NCBI RefSeq assembly: GCF_036850765.1
Contig: NC_089493.1
Span: 133,161,979 to 133,225,978, forward strand
Direction of reading: 5' to 3'
Origin: Saccopteryx bilineata
Lineage: Eukaryota > Chordata > Mammalia > Chiroptera > Emballonuridae
DNA: 64,000 bases
This document shows, piece by piece, positions 10,191 to 20,689 of this stretch. The notes beneath the pieces are model-generated. The model was not told the DNA's origin, did not search any database, and saw only the letters and a program-made list of their open reading frames with translations. How positions within the stretch are numbered: position 1 is the stretch's first letter; the number at the start of each line of letters is the position of its first letter. The position numbers were made by a program, and so were the translations under genes.

Positions 10191-11249
10191 TTAATAATAA
10201 TACTCTGCATTTTAGACCATGAAACATTCTGGAGAAAAGAGTAGAAGAACAAATAGAAGACATCCTGGCAACAGGACCACCAAAACTAAAGAACAAAAAA
10301 TAGAAAATATTTATAGGACTCATATTTAATGGGAGACTTTGATTGCCACTGGGAAGATATTCATATACAAATGAACCCAGAACAACCAAAACAAAGACAA
10401 GATTAAATTTTTTTTAATTTTTTGAATAGAGAACCAGAATCCTTGGATTTTAAATTGGACGTCATGAAATACTGGGACTCTGATGAGCCATAGTCACCAA
10501 TAACATTTGAAAAATATGAATTTAAATTAATGAAAGAAAGGTGGCCACAACCTAGGGAACCATTTAATACCAATTTACATTTTGAATCAGAATTGCCATC
10601 AATAATGGAGGAAACTCCAAAAAGTAACAATTCAGATCAAGATGATTTACCCTCACCACCAAAAATGCCCATAGGGGCACAATATAAGGAAAAATAAATA
10701 AGACCAGTATTGATTGCTTCACATTAGCAGAATACCTATAGGTATTATCCAGAATCAATCCATACCCCCTGGTACCTCCTGCATGAAAATAATCAGAAGT
10801 TGAATGCAAAAAAGGCTTGGCCTCATATTCTGACTAAAGCTAGCAGGGAGCAAATATACTGTACCCTTGACGGCATTTAATCAATGGTAGAACATCTACC
10901 AAGCTGAGGACCACTTTACAGAAATTTAGAAAATCCACCCCAGAGAATTCATCCAGATACCCTAGCATTTTTAAATTCTGAAGATGATCACGATTACAAA
11001 CAACAGCTTAGGAAAAGCATTACTCCATATAATACAGAGGAATCCACTTCAGAGCCAGAGGAAAATGAAATACTAGAACACCTGTATAGAGTGCCTAGGA
11101 GACACTGGCCAAACTACAATGAAATCATCCAAGATGAGCATGAGGTGGTTCATCCTGGTTATCAATGTAGTATTAGGTATATAATGCATTAGGTATATAA
11201 TGCTAATACTGCTAACAATAATAATAATGCTATTACTGCTACTGATATT
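10191..11249 (+). pseudogene. ERV-A env-region remnant (N-terminal/middle part)
   Basis: Broken frames between pol and the Env-like C-terminal frame. Legible words include HTPWYLLHENNQKLNAKKAW (about 10760-10820), REQIYCTLDGI and SITPYNTEESTSEPEENEI (about 11015-11075). The second locus (55620-56400, minus strand) carries the same words and about 90 bp near 55930-56030 that this copy has lost. Position suggests surface Env or an overlapping accessory frame. I recognise no known domain. Confidence 0.45.
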
Positions 11250-11744
11250 GTGACTACTTTTAAATTTCCTAAAGTACTAATCCCACAGCAGCTAGTCATA
11301 AACTTTTTTGACCTACTCGTGGTGGAAACTACCCCAAGGGAAGCATTTTATAATTTAGAAAACTTCGCCTTCGTACACTGCAACACCAACCTGACCTACT
11401 GGGACCACACTGTAAACTCAGGGAATTGGACAGTGGATGACATCACAGATGACTCAATGGACTCCTGCAAACTAATCACCAACACTATAAACGTGACAAT
11501 AAATGAAAAACCATGTAATTTTATAGAGACTATAGGATCTATATTTTCAACACTGAGTTGTAAACCAACATGGAATTTATTAAATCCAGTATATTACATT
11601 GAAGAAGGTATTCATAGCTTTACAGCAATATGGACTAAAATTAAGGAAATAATAATACTTATATGCCTGTTTATTGTGATTGTATTTGGATTGAAGGTGT
11701 GTAGTCCCATTTGCAATATATGTTTAAAAAGGAATAAAAATTAG
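11250..11744 (+). pseudogene. env: ERV-A Env C-terminus (TM-like), 164 codons open
   Basis: This is the longest open frame in ERV-A. Legible parts: Asn-glycosylation sites NLT, NWT and NVT around residues 48-92, several cysteines, and a membrane segment IIILICLFIVIVFGL about 28 residues from the end. The short cytoplasmic tail is rich in Cys and Lys/Arg and ends LKRNKN. The frame stops 50 bp before the LTR, right for retroviral env. The short basic tail resembles foamy-virus-like Env, but class III assignment is tentative. The upstream env is full of stops, so no complete protein can be made. Confidence 0.6.
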
Positions 11745-11784
11745 TTTTATAATGATCCCTGCAAGCTTATAGCTTGCTGGGATC

Positions 11785-11795
11785 AAGGGGTGGAA
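11785..11795 (+). promoter_or_regulatory. ERV-A polypurine tract
   Basis: AAGGGGTGGAA lies immediately before the LTR start TGTTGTAG, the normal place for plus-strand DNA priming. The second locus has the same tract in reverse at 55080-55091. Confidence 0.8.
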
Positions 11796-12691
11796 TGTTG
11801 TAGTAATATAAGGTTATAGTAATTAAATACATAGAAATATAAAAATATGCAAGATATATAAAAGTAATTAAAAGGATATTAAAAATAATTATTAAAATTA
11901 AATAAAGTTATGCCATTTGGATAGGATTTAATATAGTGGCTTGGTGCCATAACTCTGTAATGTGATAAACAGACTCTGACTTACAAGCAGAGCCCAGATA
12001 GTATGTGTGTGAAGTTATACATAGATAAGAAGTGGCTTGGTGCCATAACTCTGTAATGTGATAAACAGACTCTGACTTACAAGCAGAGCTTAGTTAGTAT
12101 GTGTGTGAAGTTATAACTAGATAAGAAGTGGCTTGGTGTTATTTAAATAAGTACATCTTAAATAAATACAATGTAAATAAGTACATCTTAAAAAGTGGTT
12201 TAATGAAAACATTTTTAGTAGATTAACATAAAAGAGGATTCACTGCAAGAAACTTCCTAAAAGGTGGTTTGAGGTGATAATCCTGTAGATTGACACGTGT
12301 TAGAAGGCGTTGGCCAGAAAAGGTACTAAAGCTGAGGGGCCCTTGCTGCAGTGTTCGCCAAAACTTCAGTGTTGATGTGGACTGTCTCCACACCACTCTG
12401 AGCTCTGACCAAAGCCAGCTGAGAGGAGCACGCCGACAGGGCCCCTTAAGATGTACCCAGGCACACCAAAAAGATTTGTGAGTAATAAATTGCCTGTGGG
12501 ATTATTGCAACTAATTTGTTTGTTGGTTGTGTCTTTCCTCTGGTGGCACTTAACAGTAGCATCCTCATAGCCACCTTAAGAGTAGTCTTGAAGAGGCTGC
12601 CAGCCCTGCTGATAAGCAAGAGTGTCCCACTGCACAGGGAACTTGACTCAGGGATGCCTGACCGATGTAGAGCTCGGGCTCTACAAGGACA
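11796..12691 (+). repeat. LTR-A copy 1 (3' LTR of ERV-A)
   Basis: The LTR starts TGTTGTAGTAATATAAGG after the polypurine tract. It contains a 96-bp tandem repeat (units at 11936, 12032 and a partial at 12128, each starting GTGGCTTGGTG). An AATAAA at 12485-12490 (GTGAGTAATAAATTG) is a likely polyadenylation signal. The right end is set from the solo copy at 27554-28440, whose 5-bp target duplication fixes the family's end at ...CTCTACTGGGCCA; here the matching end is ...CTCTACAAGGACA. Confidence 0.8.
11936..12127 (+). repeat. 96-bp tandem duplication in LTR-A U3
   Basis: Two full units begin GTGGCTTGGTGCCATAACTC at 11936 and 12032 and differ at only a few positions; a partial third starts at 12128. 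The solo LTR at 27554-28440 also has two units; the LTR at 54364-55079 has one. Repeat-number change in U3 is typical of retroviral enhancers, but activity here is inference. Confidence 0.85.
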
Positions 12692-12929
12692 CAAGCCACC
12701 CAGACTACACAGTTCAGTATTTTCAGCTCCTTTCATTTTTCTTTTCCCTTTAATTACAGAAGTCTCTATTCCCTCTATTTATAAATGTGGACAAGAAAAA
12801 ATTCTAAATGCTACTATTTGTAGCCAAAGATATGTATTGAACATGACAATCTATTTTTGTTCTTTCCAAATAAAAAGCTGTGCGATAACTCACTGATGAC
12901 ACATATATGCAACACTGTACCCCTAACAA

Positions 12930-13262
12930 TTTTTTTTTTACAGAGACAGAGAGAGAGAGTCAGAGAGAGGTATAGATAGGGATAGACAAACAAGAACGGA
13001 GAAAGATGAGAAGCATCAATTATCAGTTTTTTTGTGGCGACACCTTAGTTGTTCATTGACTGCTTTCTCATATGTGCCTTGACCGTGGGCCTTCAGCAGA
13101 TTGAGTAACCCCTTGCTTGAGCCAGTGACCTTGGGTCCAAGCTGGTGAGCTTTGCTCAAAACAGATGAGCCTGCACTCAATGCGGTAACCTCGGGGTCTT
13201 GACCCTGGGTCCTACACATCTCAGTCTGATGCTCTATCCACTGTACCACCACCTGGTCAGGC
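12930..13262 (-). repeat. SINE-A
   Basis: Minus-strand SINE-A: poly-T and GA-rich tail complement at 12930-13015, head complement ...ACCTGGTCAGGC ending at 13262. The target duplication CCCTAACAA is at 12921-12929 and 13264-13272. It is absent from the matching position of the second locus (about 54120). Confidence 0.93.
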
Positions 13263-13720
13263 CCCCTAACAACTTTTTGAATCCTTACTCATTCTTTGGC
13301 TTTGGTGGATGGGGCAGTTGCGAGGGGTAGAAACTGCCAATACACACCCTAATTTTAAACTTGCACTGGACAGTACTTTCAAAATAGTAAGAGTTGAGCT
13401 TCATCTCAGACCCGAATTTTCTCCTCAAGCCATTCCTGAGGACCGCTGTCTCTTGATTCGTGTCCTGGTCCTCCCAATGCCATTCACTGGAGTTGCTCAG
13501 CAAAGTTTATTGTGAAGCCTCAGTGGGTGGATCTCCGCACAAACCCCGCTGGTGCCAGGATGCCCACCCGTAACTGGGAGTCGGGCACCCAGCTCACTGT
13601 CTGCTCTCGTCGCCCGGCCTCACCAAGAATCTCAGAAAAAAAGAAAACTTCCCGCGGCTGAAATGAGCCTGCCCTCAACACCGCAATCCTTCCTTCCCAG
13701 GGGGCAGAAAACATGCGCTT

Positions 13721-14245
13721 TGTTGGTCAAATAAGTTTGTAAACATGATATATATGTTTGCTCGCTTGTAACTTATAATGGGTGTGGGGGACAGGCTATA
13801 AGCAGGCCAGGTTGTTGTAGCCTGGGGTTTGGTTTTGGGACTAAGCTTTTCCCCACACCCTTGACTGATTGTATGATCTGGGTGGTGCACTCTCATGAGG
13901 AATCCAATTATGCCTTGGATGAGTGACTTTGTATCGGAGACTTCCTTGTTTGTATATTGGATTAAGGGATTTTGGTTTTCTACACTATAAAGTGGGACAG
14001 ACCAGGAGCTCAGACACACAGTTCCTGCTATCACAATTGCAGGGGCTCCCCTGATCCCTTGCCCTTCATGGGAAGAGCTGGTTTTCTGCTTTTTCCTTGT
14101 CTTCTTTTGTGGTTTGCCTGTCTTGGTGAGACACCAATAAATAGGATGGCTCCCCATTCTCTGACTTTGCCATTTCTTTATTATCTGCCCGAATCCAATG
14201 GGAACCTGCATGTAAATGGCCACGATGGTGGCTCCTGGCCTTACA
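13721..14245 (+). repeat. Solo LTR-B with perfect target duplication
   Basis: A complete LTR from TGTTGGTCAAATAAG to GGCCTTACA. It has a TATA-like TATAAAG near 13987 and an AATAAA near 14136-14142. CGCTT flanks it at 13716-13720 and 14246-14250. The sequence on both sides is continuous in the uninterrupted second locus near 53683, which independently proves insertion. Confidence 0.92.
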
Positions 14246-14316
14246 CGCTTCATCTGATTTGAGGAGAGTGGGTTGTGGTTGCATCGGATCCTCAGAAGTG
14301 TGATACCTGCTTCCCC

Positions 14317-14690
14317 TGTAAGGCCAGGAAACCTGCTTTTCCCATGAAGGGCAAGGGTTCAGGGAGGCCCCTGCAATGGTGATAGCAAGAACCAAGAGAG
14401 CAAGCTCCCAGTCTGCCCCATTTTATAGTATAAAAATTAAAACCTTTAATCCAATATATAGACAAGGAAGTCTCTGATACAAAGTCACTTATCTGAGGCA
14501 TAATGGGATTCCTCATGAGAGTGCACCACCCCACATCATGCAATCAGTCACGGGTGTGGAGAAAGGTTTAGTCTTAAAACTAAGCCTTAGGCTATAACCA
14601 CCCTGCCTGCTTACAGCCTGTCCCCACACTCAATGCAAACTATAAGCAAGCAAACATATATATCATATTTACAAACATATTTGACCAACA
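14317..14690 (-). repeat. 3' LTR-B of minus-strand ERV-L, internally deleted
   Basis: On the minus strand it starts TGTTGGTCAAATATG at 14690, next to a polypurine tract (complement TTCCACCCCTATTG), and ends GGCCTTACA at 14317. Compared with 13721-14245 it lacks roughly 135 bp between TTCATGGGAAAAGCAG and the terminal GGCCTTACA, which removes the polyadenylation signal region. Confidence 0.8.
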
Positions 14691-15404
14691 TTCCACCCCT
14701 ATTGCTCACTTCACAATTTAAACCTCAGGGATCTTCCATGATGGTCATTGTGCAAGGAGTGGGATACATTGCATAAATAGAAACAGTACAAACTACAGCA
14801 ATAGAATTAACAAATCAGAAGCTATGGGTGAAATGAGACAGCTGTCATTTCAGTGACACCAAAAGAGGCAAATCTTTTCCCTCTGGCAGTTTTTTCGGCA
14901 GACAGCACCATAGCTGGTACCAGAGGCTCCCCTGAGTGGGCATACCAAACCTTATTTACCTATACACCAGTATCTGCTGGTTTGATGTGTAGTAAAATAG
15001 GAACACTCATTATTGGCAATAAAGAAATTACAAAGGTGCCCTTCATAATGCTGTCCCCCTGAGCACTCAAGGGGTAACACACTTCTACCTTAGGTGGCCA
15101 GGTGCTGGTTGCCCAAGGAGTTAACTGGAGGTCCACCTCTAGCCCCTTTCCCCATGGTGCCAACAAGGCCATGAATCTCAGATGGGGGGCCTGTACAGTC
15201 CAGGGCCAAGTCCATGGAAGCCATTGGCCTTTAAGAAGGGCTGTTGGGGCAGGCAAAAGCACTTTGCCCTGCTGTCCAAAACCTGGCTTGAGTAAAATGT
15301 CCTTGGTGCGTATCTGCAACTGAATGGGGGCAGCTGCCGGATGCAGGAGGGCCTCTACTAGAGCTGGGCTCCCCTGTCGAGGTTTCTCATTCAAAATTCG
15401 GAGT
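14691..15404 (-). pseudogene. ERV-L pol 3' end (integrase tail and terminal frame)
   Basis: Minus-strand frame at 14960-15394 (144 codons) begins in the integrase C-terminal region (QIRTKDILLKPG, LLKGQWLPWTW) and runs to DSIMKGTFVIS...PADTGV. The same terminal words recur on the plus strand at 51845-51970, so this end is a family feature. No env and no clear dUTPase motif are visible before the polypurine tract. ERV-L elements normally lack env. Confidence 0.65.
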
Positions 15405-16020
15405 ACTGTTCATAAGCGGTGTGTCCACGCAGTAAGGGAGCTGGTGCCCTCCTCCTGTTGCAGTCCCTGCTCTAAGATTCCATTATACTGCTCAATAATA
15501 CCAGCAGCCTGGGGATGGTAGGGAACATGGTACTTCCAGTCCACCCCCAGCTCTTGAGCCCATTGCCTCACCATTGAACCAGAGAAGTGGGTACCATTGT
15601 CACTTTCAAGGACAAGCAGTTGGCCATATGCAGCACTCAGGTGGTCCAGAGCCTGTATGACTGCCCTCTGGTCAGGGTTACAAGTGGGGTAAGCAGCAAG
15701 CAGACCAGTGGCAGTATCTACACAAGTGACTGCATACTGGTATCCTTCTGACTTTAGTAAAGGTCCAATGATGTCTATCAGCCATCGTGACAGTAAAACA
15801 TGACCCCTCTGGATCTGTCCAGGTGACAGCAGTGGTCTCTGAGGGTACTCCTTGGAACATACTGCACATTGCTCACAGGCTGCAAGTACCTTTGCATAGG
15901 ACACAGGCAAGTTCCATGCCTTAACCGTAGCCCACATAGTTTTCTATCTAGCATGGAGCAGGTGCCGATGGAGCCACTGTGCCACATCACCTGCAGGTGG
16001 AGTCTTCAACCATCGCACCC
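15405..16020 (-). pseudogene. ERV-L integrase remnant
   Basis: A 175-codon open frame (15410-15937) holds the integrase core: CEQCAVC (second half of the HHCC zinc site), IDIIGPL and VDTATG with the first Asp, SDNGTHF with the second, and PYHPQAAGIIEQYNG with the Glu. Residue order and spacing fit class III (ERV-L) integrase. The N-terminal His pair lies in a broken frame near 15940-16020. Confidence 0.85.
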
Positions 16021-16845
16021 TTGCCGACATATCTGCCTCATCATTCCCAGGATGGGCTAGAGGGGCATATCCTGTGACATGATATACTGTCACCTGCTTC
16101 TGGTGTCCTATTTCCCATATGTCCTGTCACATGGCCTGACCCCATAGTGAACTGTGCATTACCATCTACTGGTTAATGTTCCAGGTAGCAATCCAAAGGA
16201 TCAGTCCACGATAGACAGGCCAGCTGTCAGTACAGGTCACCAGAGGCGAAGGTTCATTATGGGCAACTAGCCAAATAGCTCTTAATTCTGCCCATTGGCT
16301 GCTTTGGCTTATACCCGTGTTCATCCAAATACTCTCAGTGGCTGGATGGAAGGCTATAGCCATCCATTTGGCAGATAGGCCCCTGCTGAAACCATCAGTA
16401 TACCAGGCATCCATGGGGATGGGTACCCACCCCTCCTGGAAGGGACGACTTCAGGTTCTGAATCCTGAGCCCCAGCTGCACCTGACTCTAAGACCACATA
16501 AGTGACTGGACCCAAGACTTCCTGCAGTTCTGCCCTCAATGAGCTGGTGCTAAGAGCACAGCATTGTGGCAAGTAGGCACCCCACTTGGCCAGAGTGGAC
16601 ATTTGGGCCATACCACTATGTGCTTTGGTTGCTCAATCTCTCACCCATCCTGCAATATATGGTATGTTGTTTTGACTGTAACTGGTGTTGTGGTTGTAAT
16701 ACTCTCAATGGCCAGGAGGGCAGCATACACAGCTGCCAGCTGCTTCTCCACTAATGAGTAACAAATTTCAGCACCTTTCCACAATTGGGACCAAAACCCA
16801 ATAGGTTTCTGTAAGCACTCTGTCCGTTGCCACAAGCCTCATCCA
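16021..16845 (-). pseudogene. ERV-L RNase H remnant
   Basis: Minus-strand frames contain YTDGFSRG, QWAELRAIWL and TDSWPV (16166-16414), which carry the Asp-Glu-Asp residues of retroviral RNase H. The frame at 16641-16835 (GFWSQLWKGAEICYSLVEKQ) is the RT-RNase H connection. It is cut at about 16845 by an inserted LTR; the upstream part resumes near 17121. Confidence 0.8.
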
Positions 16846-17120
16846 AACTCCATGGGAGTCCGAAAGACCAGAGTAACAGGCTTTATTGAAAGGAAGAAAG
16901 GAACCCTGCTGGGCACTTCTCCCAGGGAGAAGAGCACCGGTTACAGACAAGGGGTGAATTATATAGTGTTTGGGAGAGCCTGAGGGTATACTGAGGCAAA
17001 AGTTCTGGTATGTCCGGGGGACTTGCCAGCTTCTTGGAATTCCTCTGTCTCAGGGGCAATAGTCCAGTAAGGGTGAGGTCTGACAGATAAGCGGAACATC
17101 AAGAGGGTAGTTTGGAATTC
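16846..17120 (-). repeat. LTR-H (class I) inserted in ERV-L
   Basis: Minus-strand LTR matching 61097-61434: shared CCTTTCTTCCTTTCAATAAA, GCCTGTTACTCTGGTCTTT and TATATAATTCACCCC. Its polyadenylation signal AATAAAG lies near 16882-16888. ERV-L pol words continue on both sides (ALNVFDPARPCELNVHV near 17125-17190). Exact ends and target duplication could not be fixed. Confidence 0.75.
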
Positions 17121-17258
17121 ATGTATCTATCACCTCCGAGGTTACATGAACATTCAGCTCACAGGGCCTGGCAGGATCAAACACATTCAAGGCCTGTGAC
17201 ACCTTGACAGCTCTCTTACCTGCTGCAAATGAACCTTGCTCCTGCTCAGTCCAATCTT
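17121..17258 (-). pseudogene. ERV-L RT-RNase H connection piece
   Basis: A short minus-strand stretch reading AVKVSQALNVFDPARPC, part of the pol connection domain between LTR-H and SINE-R. It links the RT block (17720-18960) with the RNase H block. Confidence 0.6.
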
Positions 17259-17657
17259 TTTTTTTTTTTTTTTTTTTTTTGTATTTTTCTGAAGCTGAAA
17301 ACGGGGAGAGACAGTCAGACAGACTCCCGCATGTGCCCAACAGGGATCCACCTGGCACGCCCACCAGGGGCAATGCTCTGCCTACCAGGGGGCAATGCTC
17401 TGCCCCTCCGGGGCATCGCTCTGCCGAGACCAGAGCCACTCTAGCGCCTGGGGCAGAGGCCAAGGAGCCATCCCAGTGCCCAGGCCATCTTTGCTCCAAT
17501 GGAGCCTTGGCTGCGGGAGGGGAAGAGAGAGACAGAGAGGAAGGAGGGGGGAGTGGAGAAGCAAATGGGCGCTTCTCCTATGTGCCCTGGCCGGGAATCG
17601 AACCCGGGTCCCCCACACACCAGGCCGACACTCTACTGCTGAGCCAACCAGCCAGGG
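17259..17657 (-). repeat. SINE-R (Rhin-like), full length
   Basis: Minus-strand SINE with poly-T at 17259-17280, the CTGAAGCTGAAAACGGGGAG end, a body including GGCCATCTTTGCTCCAATGG, and the tRNA-like head complement GAACCCGGG...GCTGAGCCAACCAGCCAGGG. The target duplication CTGCTCAGTCCAATCTT is at 17242-17258 and 17658-17674. The 163-codon frame across it is chance. Confidence 0.93.
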
Positions 17658-17674
17658 CTGCTCAGTCCAATCTT

Positions 17675-18279
17675 AATGAAGCCCCTTCCAAATAAGGTTG
17701 TACAAGGGGCATAGTAACTGAGCCAAATAGGGGTATAAATGCTCACCAATACCCCAACAAACCTAAAAATTCCTGTAACTGTTTTACTGTAGTGGGCACG
17801 GGGTATGCTTGGATCTTATCTATAACTGCATTGGGGATAACTTCTGTCTTACCCAACCAGATAACTCCCAAGAATTTAACAGATAACCCAGGTCCTTGTA
17901 ATCTGTTCTCATTGACTGCCCAGCCACATGCTTTCAAATGGGATAGTAGGGTAGGGACTGCTTGCTCCAATTCTGGAAGAGAATCACTAGTTAGCATAAT
18001 ATCATCAATATAATGGTACATGTGAACTGCCTCTGGCTGTTTCTGTTTAGCCAGGTTAGCAGCCACCAGCCCCTGACACAAGGTGGGGCTATGCAAATAG
18101 CCCTGGGGTAATACTGTAAAGGTCCATTGTCTTTCTTCCCAACTGAAGGCAAATTGGTCTTAACTCTCTGAAGCTATCTCAATAGAGAAAAAAGCATTGG
18201 CCAAGTCTGCCACAAAGTGGTATGTCCCCAACTCATGGCATGCCGAGGGATGGGTAATTGCATCATGTTAGCTACAGAG
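17675..18279 (-). pseudogene. ERV-L reverse transcriptase remnant, C-terminal part
   Basis: An open frame at 17743-18096 contains YIDDIM (the YxDD active site), SVKFLGVIWLGK and a thumb-like LQEFLGLLGYW. Upstream, LPQGYLHSPTLCQG and ADLANAFFSIEI are legible in shifted frames at about 18070-18225. The wording is typical of ERV-L. A stop near 18160 breaks it. Confidence 0.85.
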
Positions 18280-18630
18280 CAGTGGTCCCCAACCTTTTCT
18301 GGGCCATGAACCGGTTTAATGTCAGAAAATATTTTCACGGACCGGCCTTTAGGGTGGGACGGATAAATGCACTAAATAAAATTATGCAACCAGCGTAGAA
18401 ACTGTGGTATTTTAAAATATAATTGTTGAACTTATGAGAAAAGTGTCAAGAGTGAGTCTTAGACAGATGTAACAGAGGAAATCTGGTCATTTAAAAAAAA
18501 TAAAATATCGTTCAGACTTAAATATAAATAAAACGGAAATAATGTAAATTATTTATTTTTTCTCTGCAGACCGTTACCAAATGGCCCACGAACCGATACC
18601 GGTCCACCGCTTGGGGGTTGGGGACCACTG
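18280..18630. mobile_element. hAT-type non-autonomous DNA transposon (351 bp)
   Basis: Terminal inverted repeats CAGTGGTCCCCAACC and GGTTGGGGACCACTG. The 8-bp target duplication is CTACAGAG (18272-18279) and CTATAGAG (18631-18638), one difference. The length of the duplication marks the hAT superfamily. It has no transposase and splits the ERV-L RT. Confidence 0.9.
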
Positions 18631-18638
18631 CTATAGAG

Positions 18639-18960
18639 GGAACAGAAGCATGCAAAGGGGGAACAACTTTATTAAGTTCTCTGTAATCTACTGTCATTCT
18701 CCAGGTTCCATCTGGTTTGCGCATAGGCCATACTGGGGAGTTATAAGGACTGTGTGCTGGCCAGATGATCCCCACCTTTTCTAGTTCGAGGATTGTCCCT
18801 GTGACTTTTTCATAACCATCTGGCAGGCAGTACTGCTTAGTGTAGTCACACGCCGAGGGATGGGTAATTGCAAAGGGAAATGTGATGCATGTCCCCGCAA
18901 TATGGCTTTCACAACCCTGATCTGCAGCCAGAACTCCCTGGCTGTAGTTTTCAACCACAG
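18639..18960 (-). pseudogene. ERV-L reverse transcriptase N-terminal part
   Basis: The minus-strand frame has KVGIIWPAHSPYNSPVWPM, then RKPDGTWRMTVDYRELNKV, the fingers region with the first DYR motif of retroviral RT. It joins the C-terminal part across the hAT element. Confidence 0.85.
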
Positions 18961-19039
18961 TCCTTGCAAGACATCTATCCCCAAAATATATTCTGGAATG
19001 GGAGATACCTATACCTTATATGGCTTAGGAGGCAGTCTT

Positions 19040-19600
19040 CCTATCCTCAATGGAATAGTTTTGGCTTCACTTGAACAGTTTGGCCCCCATAACCGTCAAT
19101 GGCCACTGGGGTCCCAGCAAACTGCTCTGGGTTCCCATAGAGGAGGGAATATTCTGCACCTGTATCCACCAAGGCCAACACCCATTGTACATTGGAATGG
19201 GACCAGTGGATAGCCAGTTTCATGTGTGACCTCCGGTCCCCACCCATCTCCATTAGATGGGTCCCTCGGCCCTTTTCCTATTCAAACTGGTACAATGGGT
19301 CTTGAGAGTTCTCTACTTTGGCTGTCTCTATGATATAATCTTGTAACCAAGTTGCCTGCACACCAAACATTTTATTGGTAGCTGCTGGGGCCTTTCATCT
19401 CAGTGGCTGAAATTTCTGTTCTGGTTTAAGCTGCTGCCAAAGCCCAAAAAAATTTTATTAGACTGGCCATCCAATTTCCCCTTATCTGCTCCAGCTACAA
19501 TCAAATCTACCCACATCTGTGTTCGGCTAGCCTTTTCAGTATGTCTGTAAAAGAAAAAGCCAGAAACATCTCTCTACTTTTACCTGAAAAGATTACAAGT
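19040..19600 (-). pseudogene. ERV-L protease and gag end
   Basis: The minus-strand frame 19047-19253 contains VLALVDTGAEYSLLYG, a retropepsin active site with intact DTG. Upstream, gag-derived words (FGVQATWLQDYIIETAKVEN, about 19310-19370) are legible. Further 5' the element fades and no 5' LTR is found before 20 kb. Confidence 0.7.
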
Positions 19601-20680
19601 TTAGCTGGACAGGAATGTCCCAGGGATAGATGGACACTCTACCTATTGCTTTAGAGACTAAAAACTGATGTGAAGACCACTGAATCTTCCAGAGGTTTCA
19701 CTCATATCCGATAGGTAGATAATAAACTCGGGTTTTCTTTGACCCCAGTAAAATACTTAGGTAGGTTACATCACATTTTAAAATGGTCTGCTATTGAACC
19801 CTGACAAACTCGGAGGAACTTGATATTTTCCCCTTGTAAAACCAAAGCAGATTAAAGGTTTTCCAGGCTTGACTGACTACTGTCACCATGGTGTTCCCAA
19901 TTTATCTTCATGGCCCAATGCATTATTAAAATCAAATATACTTGACAAGATTCAGTGGCAATCAGAAAAGAATCAAGCTGTGAAATCTCTCAAAATCTTC
20001 TAAAACTCTCAGTGGGGGACACTTTAGAGAGAAATCACTGTACCTTGAAAACACAGAACTCATTATGGACGTATAAATTATTAAGTCAACAATTTGACTC
20101 CACAGCAATAGGGCTCCCTCCTTGGATAAGGTCTTTCTCTGCTACAGTTAAGTTCTGTAAATAAGCAGAAAAGAAAGATATGAATTCTTCTTTTTTTTTT
20201 CAAATTTGCCTTACTATATTCCAAAAACAGAGATGTTTACCTCAAATCAAATGACATTAAGTTTTATATAAATTTCAACATTATCATGAAGTATTTTTTT
20301 TCATGAAGTATTTTTTTAAATTTACACTTGTCAGTCACTTGGCTTACTCTAACTCCGTGTCATCATCCTAACCCTGTCGCTCTGTTAACCCTCTTTATAG
20401 GATGAAGACACCCACCACTGTGTCCCGCTCACTGACGAACTTCTTGTTCCTAGGAATGATTGACAGGAAACACCTCTTCATAAAGCTCACTAAATTGTAC
20501 TTAAAGTTCAATCATCTCATCTAGAAACTGAACAGGGACAGGATGAGCTAGAGATGCCATAACATCCACAGTGGACAAGATTGAAGTTTCTCATCTACCA
20601 AAATAAAATCCACCCAGCAAACAAAACAATTTCTTTGACTCAGGACTGTCAGTGGTTCAAAATCAGTAAAATACTTGCTG
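19601..20680. other. Unassigned sequence
   Basis: No frame or repeat that I recognise, apart from a small duplicated TTCATGAAGTATTTTTTT around 20285-20320. The left part may be degraded gag of the ERV-L on its left. Confidence 0.3.
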
Positions 20681-20689
20681 TGCATTTGG

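Larger units (their letters stand above)
12692..14316 (+). other. Sequence beyond LTR-A shared with second ERV-A locus
   Basis: From the LTR end to 14316, minus the SINE (12930-13262) and solo LTR-B (13721-14245), this matches 54363 down to about 53610 on the minus strand. Shared words include TTTAATTACAGAAGTC, AGCTGTGCGATAACTCACTG, GAGTTGAGCTTCATCT and GAGAGTGGGTTGTGGT. No primer site follows the LTR, so I read this as host flank duplicated together with the ERV-A insertion, though an odd 5' leader is possible. It has no long coding frame of its own. Confidence 0.65.

Noticed and set aside
14691..15060. Possible dUTPase at the end of ERV-L pol
   Set aside because: Some ERV-L elements carry one here, but I could not find its conserved motifs in any frame.
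17204..17695. 163-codon plus-strand frame
   Set aside because: It runs through SINE-R and its poly-T in antisense; the same translation appears at every SINE-R copy.
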